From positions 62,001-126,000 of the forward strand of contig NZ_JAEEGA010000015.1 of assembly GCF_017829975.1 (NCBI RefSeq): DNA of 64,000 nucleotides, in the 5' to 3' direction. The notes under the pieces are model-generated. The model worked only from the letters and a program-made list of their open reading frames with translations. It ran no database searches and was not told where the DNA came from. Position numbers and translations under genes: made by a program. Below, piece by piece: positions 59,331-64,000 of this stretch; position 1 is the first letter of the stretch, and each line of letters starts with the position of its first letter. Source of the DNA: Vagococcus allomyrinae. Its GTDB lineage: Bacteria; Bacillota; Bacilli; Lactobacillales; Vagococcaceae.

Positions 59331-60731
59331 ATGCTGTATGGCGAAGAGGATAAAGCGCGTATTCAAAGCACTGCACCGATTTTTGGCTCAAAAGAAGAGG
59401 GACAGGCAATTCCCTTATATCGTTTGGGTGAAGCGTCAATGGACCCGCGAATCGCTTATCGTTTAGTAAAAGATGAGTTGTTAGATGAAGGGAATGCCCG
59501 CCAAAATTTGGCAACATTTTGTCAAACTTATATGGAAGATGAGGCGATCCTACTCATGAGTGAGACGCTTGAAAAAAATGCGATTGATAAGTCCGAATAT
59601 CCCAAAACGGCTGAAATTGAGAATCGATGTGTCAACATTATTGCCGATCTATGGAACGCCCCTAAAGCGGAAAAATATATAGGAACCTCAACGATTGGCT
59701 CGTCAGAATCCTGTATGCTTGCGGGAATGGCGCTAAAATTCTCCTGGCGTAAACGCGCTGAGGAGCTAGGGCTAAATGTAATGGCCCAAAAACCAAATTT
59801 GATTATGTCTTCTGGCTATCAAGTTTGTTGGGAGAAGTTTTGTGTTTATTGGGATATTGAGATGCGAGTTGTTCCCATGGAGATAGATCATATGAGTCTG
59901 AACATTGATCAAACCATGAGTTTAATTGACGAATATACCATTGGGATTGTGGGGATTTTAGGCATAACTTATACGGGAAAATTTGATGACATTGCGGCAT
60001 TGGATCAGCGGCTTACGGCTTATAATAACACGACGGACTACAAGGTATTCATTCACGTCGACGCAGCTTCAGGTGGCTTCTTCACGCCTTTTGTCAATCC
60101 TGAGTTAGTCTGGGACTTTCGTTTGAAAACCGTTATTTCCATCAATGCATCGGGTCACAAATATGGCCTTGTTTATCCTGGCATCGGCTGGGTTATCTGG
60201 CGTGATACTAGCTATTTACCGGAAGAATTGGTTTTTAATGTGAGTTATTTGGGTGGAGAAGTGCCAACTATGGCGATTAACTTTTCTCATAGTGCCAGTC
60301 AATTAATTGGGCAGTATTATAACTTTTTGCGTTTAGGCGTAGAAGGTTATCGAGCGATTCATCGACGAACAAAAGACGTGGCTCTCTTTATTTCACATGA
60401 AATTACTAACTTAGGGTTATTTGATATTCAAAATAGCGGAGAAAATTTACCGATTGTTTGCTATAGCTTAAAAGAAGGACTAGACATTAATTGGACACTT
60501 TATGAGTTAGCAGATCGATTAGCGATGAAGGGATGGCAGGTTCCAACGTATCCTTTGCCAGATAATTTAGAAAATTGTGTAATTCAACGAATCGTTTGTC
60601 GGGCTGATTTAGGGTTTAACATGGCTCAAGAGTTTAAAGATGACTTTGTAGAAGCTATTGACTATCTTCAAAAAGTAAAGCTGGAAAGCCCAAAGGAGGT
60701 CAAGCCTAGGAGCCAAGGCTTTACTCATTAA
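59331..60731 (+). CDS. gadB: Glutamate decarboxylase
   Basis: Converts glutamate to GABA and CO2, consuming a proton; a main acid-resistance route. About 466 residues from ATG 59331; an ATG two codons earlier is possible but closer to the ribosome site AATGGAGG. PLP-dependent group II fold: substrate region STIGSSESCMLAGMA, FIHVDAASGGF with the PLP Asp, and SINASGHKYGL with the PLP-binding Lys. No glutamate/GABA antiporter gene gadC is next to it, unlike in lactococci. The 180-base upstream gap holds a short hairpin (GGCGC 59164-59168 with GCGCC 59178-59182). Confidence 0.94.
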   Translation: MLYGEEDKARIQSTAPIFGSKEEGQAIPLYRLGEASMDPRIAYRLVKDELLDEGNARQNLATFCQTYMEDEAILLMSETLEKNAIDKSEYPKTAEIENRCVNIIADLWNAPKAEKYIGTSTIGSSESCMLAGMALKFSWRKRAEELGLNVMAQKPNLIMSSGYQVCWEKFCVYWDIEMRVVPMEIDHMSLNIDQTMSLIDEYTIGIVGILGITYTGKFDDIAALDQRLTAYNNTTDYKVFIHVDAASGGFFTPFVNPELVWDFRLKTVISINASGHKYGLVYPGIGWVIWRDTSYLPEELVFNVSYLGGEVPTMAINFSHSASQLIGQYYNFLRLGVEGYRAIHRRTKDVALFISHEITNLGLFDIQNSGENLPIVCYSLKEGLDINWTLYELADRLAMKGWQVPTYPLPDNLENCVIQRIVCRADLGFNMAQEFKDDFVEAIDYLQKVKLESPKEVKPRSQGFTH

Positions 60732-60782
60732 ATCGAAGATGCTAATTAGTTTAATATTTTTATCAAAAAAAAGGTCTTTTGA

Positions 60783-60836
60783 TTGATTTTATGATGGAAA
60801 TTCGTTATAATCACTAAGTGTAATTATTACGATTTA
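60783..60836 (+). promoter_or_regulatory. Promoter and Zur-like operator of the zinc lipoprotein gene
   Basis: TTGATT (60783-60788), 17 bases, TATAAT (60806-60811). Directly downstream the palindrome GTAATTATTAC (60820-60830) is the core of the Bacillus Zur box. The right half continues perfectly as GATTTA (60831-60836); the left half (60814-60819) diverges. A repressor there would cover the start site and turn the gene off when zinc is plentiful. Confidence 0.7.
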
Positions 60837-60853
60837 AATCAAAGGAGTTCTAA

Positions 60854-61792
60854 ATGAGAAAAATAATGTTACTGATACTGGCAATAGGGAGTATCACCTT
60901 ATTTACGGCCTGTGGCGCTTCCCAAGAGAATGAGCAAAAGACAGATGGGAAACTTCAAGTAGTGACCACTTTTTATCCAATGTATGATTTTACAAAAAAA
61001 ATTGTCGGGGATAATGGTGACGTTTCAGTTTTGATGACAGGTGAAACAGAGCCCCATGATTATGAGCCTAGCGCCAAGGATATTGCTAAAATTCAAGATG
61101 CGGATGTCTTTGTCTACAATTCGAAAGAAATGGAAACCTGGGTTGAAGCGGTCTTAGATAGTATTGATACTAAGAAGACAGTGGTGGTGGAAGCCAGTCA
61201 AGGTATTGAGTTAATGGAAATGACAGAAGAAGAGGATCACGAGGATCACGAAGATCACGATCATGCTCATGGCGTTGACCCCCATATTTGGTTGGATCCG
61301 ATATTAGCTAAAAAAGAAGTGGCGACTATTCGCGATAGTCTATTAAAAGTTGACCCAGTTAATCAAGAGAGCTATCAAAAAAATAGCGATGGATTTATGG
61401 AACAACTAACTAACTTAGATCAGCAGTTTGTCGCACAATTTAAATCGGCCACACAGCGAGATTTTGTCACCCAGCATGCTGCTTTCGGTTATTTAGCCGC
61501 CCGATACGATCTACATCAGGTTGCAATTTCAGGGATTTCTCCTGATCAAGAACCTAGTCCGGCCGAATTAGCCACAATTGAAGATTTTGTTAAGGCTCAT
61601 CAAGTCGAGATTATCTTTACTGAAGAATTGTCTTCAGATAAAATTGCGTCAACGATTGCCAAAGCCACAGGTGCCGAATTGGCAACGTTAAATACCTTAG
61701 AGGGTTTATCCAAGGCTCAGCAAGCTGCTGGAGAAGACTATCTTAGTGTGATGGAAACGAACTTAGCGAACTTGAGTAAAGCGATTAGATAG
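60854..61792 (+). CDS. Zinc ABC transporter substrate-binding lipoprotein (AdcA/ZnuA type)
   Basis: A 312-residue TroA-family metal-binding lipoprotein. Lipobox LFTAC near residue 20; TFYPMYDF at the start of the mature domain; GTE-type loop GETEPHDYEPS with a metal histidine. A His/Asp-rich loop follows (EDHEDHEDHDHAHG, about 130-143), a hallmark of zinc rather than manganese proteins. VDPHIWLDP and TQHAAFGYLA supply further ligands. The short form lacks the C-terminal ZinT domain of streptococcal AdcA. No permease or ATPase genes are adjacent. The Zur-like box supports zinc control. Confidence 0.9.
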   Translation: MRKIMLLILAIGSITLFTACGASQENEQKTDGKLQVVTTFYPMYDFTKKIVGDNGDVSVLMTGETEPHDYEPSAKDIAKIQDADVFVYNSKEMETWVEAVLDSIDTKKTVVVEASQGIELMEMTEEEDHEDHEDHDHAHGVDPHIWLDPILAKKEVATIRDSLLKVDPVNQESYQKNSDGFMEQLTNLDQQFVAQFKSATQRDFVTQHAAFGYLAARYDLHQVAISGISPDQEPSPAELATIEDFVKAHQVEIIFTEELSSDKIASTIAKATGAELATLNTLEGLSKAQQAAGEDYLSVMETNLANLSKAIR

Positions 61793-61794
61793 GG

Positions 61795-61832
61795 AAGAAG
61801 TACGATGCGACATTGCATTGTACTTCTTTTAA
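61795..61832 (+). terminator. Terminator of the zinc lipoprotein gene
   Basis: AGAAGTAC and ATGC (61797-61809) pair with GCAT and GTACTTCT, then TTTT and AT-rich sequence. Confidence 0.88.
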
Positions 61833-61931
61833 TTATTTATTAAAGCCAGGTGAATGGCTAGTAAATTTTTAGATTAAAGGGTACTATAAAGATTATATAT
61901 TTTTAGTAAGCTCATGAAAGGAGCAGGTTTT

Positions 61932-63077
61932 ATGACAATTGGATTTTTGAGACCAACAAAGGCAGTAGTAGACTGTCAGGCTCTTTATCATAATATAAAA
62001 AGTGAGTTAGCAACTATTAAGGATGGCGCGGAAGTCTTTGCCGTTGTGAAGGCTAATGGGTATGGACATGGTGCGGTCAAAGTAGCGGGAGTTGCTAAAA
62101 AAGCAGGAGCTTCTGGTTTTTGTGTGTCATTGCTCGATGAAGCGCTGGAGTTACGAGAAGCAGGTTTTCAAGAGCCTATTCTAGTTTTAGGGGTGGTTGA
62201 TCCGAAACATGTGGCAATTTTAGTTCAAGAGAAAATTTCGACAACCGCTGCCAGTCTCGAGTGGTTAGAACAAACTAGTTATTACTGGCATCAATTTGAA
62301 TGCACGCAATCAGTTTTAATCCATGTGAAAATCGATACTGGTATGGGCCGGTTAGGTTTTGTTGAAGAGGTTGACATGCTGGCAGCGATTGATTTTATTG
62401 AAAAGCATCCTGAATTTTATTTAGAAGGTCTTTTTACCCATTTTGCCAAGGCTGATTCTAAGGATAACAGCTATTTCGAAATGCAGCAAGAACGCTTTAG
62501 AAAGGCTTTGGCGATCTTTCCAACTACCATTCGTTATATCCACACCTCCAATTCTGCTACCGCCTTGTGGCATGATCATTGGCGGTCTAACATGATTCGT
62601 TTAGGTGTCGAAATGTATGGCTTAAATCCATCAGGCACGGAGTTGGCAACCCCTTTTGAAATCAAACAAGTGATGTCGCTCATTTCATCTCTGGTTCAAG
62701 TTAAACGCTTGAAAAAAGGGGAAAGAGTCAGTTATGGGGCGGAGTATCAAGCTCAGCAAGATGAGTGGATTGGCACATTACCAATAGGTTACGCTGATGG
62801 ATTTATTCGACATTTTAAGGGATTTAGCGTATTAGTAGAGGGGCATCAAGCGGAAATTGTTGGCCGAATTTGTATGGATCAATGTATGATTCGTTTGCCA
62901 CATGCCTTGCCTGTCGGGACAAAAGTGACTATTTTTGGCAAGGATGGCGATTTAGTTAACACATTTCAAGATGGGGCTGAGTATGTGGATACGATTAATT
63001 ATGAGTTGCCCTGTATCTTATCAGAACGAGTGCCTCGGATTTATATAAACGAAGATCTGAGTGAATCTCATGCTTGA
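61932..63077 (+). CDS. alr: Alanine racemase
   Basis: PLP enzyme making D-alanine for peptidoglycan and teichoic acid. 381 residues from ATG 61932, which lies behind AAAGGAG; the ATG at 61914 has no ribosome site. The PLP lysine is in VVKANGYGHG (about 38-47). HIKIDTGM-like (HVKIDTGMGRLGF) and the catalytic tyrosine region RVSYGAEY are present, and MDQCMI is near the C-terminal domain. It overlaps the next gene by eight bases. Confidence 0.95.
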   Translation: MTIGFLRPTKAVVDCQALYHNIKSELATIKDGAEVFAVVKANGYGHGAVKVAGVAKKAGASGFCVSLLDEALELREAGFQEPILVLGVVDPKHVAILVQEKISTTAASLEWLEQTSYYWHQFECTQSVLIHVKIDTGMGRLGFVEEVDMLAAIDFIEKHPEFYLEGLFTHFAKADSKDNSYFEMQQERFRKALAIFPTTIRYIHTSNSATALWHDHWRSNMIRLGVEMYGLNPSGTELATPFEIKQVMSLISSLVQVKRLKKGERVSYGAEYQAQQDEWIGTLPIGYADGFIRHFKGFSVLVEGHQAEIVGRICMDQCMIRLPHALPVGTKVTIFGKDGDLVNTFQDGAEYVDTINYELPCILSERVPRIYINEDLSESHA

Positions 63078-63678
63078 TTTTGTTAAGGCCACCACAGTTG
63101 ATACTGCCCGGTCTTTATTAGGCCAATTACTAGTGTACCAATCACCTCAAGGATTAGTGTCTGGCTATATTGTGGAGACTGAAGCTTATGTTGGTGCTGA
63201 GGATGAAGCAGCTCACAGTTTTCAGTACAAGCGAACGCCTAAACTAGAATCGATGTATGCTATCGGTGGGACTATTTATATTTATACGATGCACACGCAC
63301 AAGATGTTAAATATTGTGACCAAGGAAGTTGATGAGCCCCAAGCTGTGTTAATTCGCGCATTAGAACCACTGGAGAATGCGGAGCTGATGATCAGGAATC
63401 GTCACAAAGGGGGCATAGAGTTAACAAATGGACCAGGGAAGTTAACCAAAGCACTAGGCATCTCTACTAAATTGGATGGGAAACGGCTGGGGGAGGAGTT
63501 AAAAATTCTACCTGAGAGCCAGCGCCAGCCATCTGCTATTAAACAGTCAGCAAGAATCGGCATCCCCAATAAGGGCAAGTGGACGATTGAGCCATTGCGT
63601 TTCTACGTGGCTGGCCATCCCTATGTGTCTCAAATGAAAAAAAGCGAAATGCTTGATCTTAATCAAGTATGGCAATGA
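63070..63678 (+). CDS. 3-methyladenine DNA glycosylase (AAG/Mpg family)
   Basis: Excises alkylated purines from DNA. About 202 residues; ATG 63070 overlaps the alr stop, with a GTG at 63061 as an alternative. The family core is clear: ARSLLGQLLVY, GYIVETEAYVGAEDEAAHS with the catalytic glutamate, then IYTMHTHKMLNIV and LTNGPGKLTKALGI. The role in base-excision repair is unrelated to alr; the overlap probably reflects shared transcription. Confidence 0.92.
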   Translation: MLDFVKATTVDTARSLLGQLLVYQSPQGLVSGYIVETEAYVGAEDEAAHSFQYKRTPKLESMYAIGGTIYIYTMHTHKMLNIVTKEVDEPQAVLIRALEPLENAELMIRNRHKGGIELTNGPGKLTKALGISTKLDGKRLGEELKILPESQRQPSAIKQSARIGIPNKGKWTIEPLRFYVAGHPYVSQMKKSEMLDLNQVWQ

Positions 63679-63691
63679 ATAAGCAGGCGAA

Positions 63692-63722
63692 AACAACCGA
63701 GAATGTCTTGGTTGTTTTTTTG
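63692..63722 (+). terminator. Terminator of alr-mpg
   Basis: AAACAACC and AGA (63693-63704) pair with TCT and GGTTGTTT (63708-63719) with one mismatch, then Ts. Confidence 0.9.
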
Positions 63723-64000
63723 TGCATGTGTAGAAATCGACATAATTGATTGACAAAGTAAAGAGGTTGGACTAAAATGTAATTGTAACTGGTAGTAACC
63801 AGTTGGTGTTAACCTGGTTACTGTAACTTTTTGGAAAACGATTGAAAAGCAGAAGAAACTTGTTGGCAATTGTGATCAAGTTGCTGTTAATTGGGGAACA
63901 ACTTACTATCTAGTTTAAGGTAAGTTAGCAGAACTGGTCGTTGAATGCTTCATTGAAATGACCGAGCATAATTTAGTGTGAGTTAATGTGATCTCCTTGA
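63723..64000. other. Gene-free right edge with two mutually exclusive hairpins
   Basis: No gene visible. AACTGGT (63787-63793) pairs with ACCAGTT (63798-63804) around AGTA. Alternatively AGTAACCAG (63794-63802) pairs with CTGGTTACT (63814-63822), using the same bases, and five Ts follow at 63828-63832. GTTACTGTAAC (63817-63827) is also palindromic. This looks like an attenuator of a gene to the right, or an operator cluster. Confidence 0.45.

Noticed and set aside
60742-60754. AdcR/ZitR-type site (CTAATTAGTTTAA) upstream of the zinc lipoprotein gene
   Set aside because: It matches the AdcR pattern at only about 9 of 12 positions and lies about 30 bases upstream of the -35, while a much better Zur-type palindrome covers the start site.

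Overview
The window is a low-to-medium GC Gram-positive chromosome segment. Gene content and order point to the Lactobacillales, most likely Enterococcaceae (an Enterococcus or Vagococcus relative). The main reasons are a liaXYZ-type envelope-stress operon, a type-2 galT in a Leloir cluster, PolC, an Eep-like RseP, the hrcA-grpE-dnaK-dnaJ order with CIRCE elements, and the rimP-nusA-ylxR-ylxQ-infB-rbfA order. The genus is an inference. I see no rRNA, tRNA, prophage, insertion sequence or CRISPR array. Almost every gene is on the + strand; the exceptions are a 46-residue basic protein (26631-26771) and a metallophosphoesterase (37764-38609).

Left part (1-20200): a phosphate-uptake operon (pstS-pstC-pstA-pstB1-pstB2-phoU). 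A coiled-coil M23 cell-wall hydrolase follows, preceded by a perfect WalR-type box. Next come liaX-liaY-liaZ, the relic of an XRE-type regulator, and nagB with a NagR/DasR-like operator. A tandem pair of AgrC-like GHKL sensor proteins follows; the first has lost its ATP-binding motifs, and no response regulator is present. Then come galK-galE-galT-galR and a YdeI-family gene.

Centre (20200-45800): housekeeping genes. These are the tRNA t6A genes tsaB and tsaD enclosing two RimI-like acetyltransferases, then rpsB-tsf-pyrH-frr, then the isoprenoid/lipid/protease/replication run uppS-cdsA-dxr-rseP-proS-polC. An L-2-hydroxyacid dehydrogenase follows, with a duplicated 64-bp hairpin element in its leader. 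The rimP-nusA-infB-rbfA transcription/translation operon starts with a promoter-proximal terminator, and its IF2 carries thirteen 9-residue repeats.

Right part (45800-64000): a beta-glucoside locus (RpiR regulator, PTS EIIC, 6-phospho-beta-glucosidase), truB-ribF, an msrA with an N-terminal extension, and hemW. The heat-shock operon between two CIRCE elements follows, then a stand-alone gadB, a zinc-binding lipoprotein gene behind a Zur-like operator, and alr-mpg. The right edge is a gene-free stretch with two mutually exclusive hairpins.

I found no clearly new multi-gene system. The items most worth a second look are the sensor kinase/pseudokinase pair, the tandem 64-bp leader hairpins, the IF2 repeat array, the 46-residue basic protein with its 17-bp palindrome, and several strong candidate operators and attenuators.
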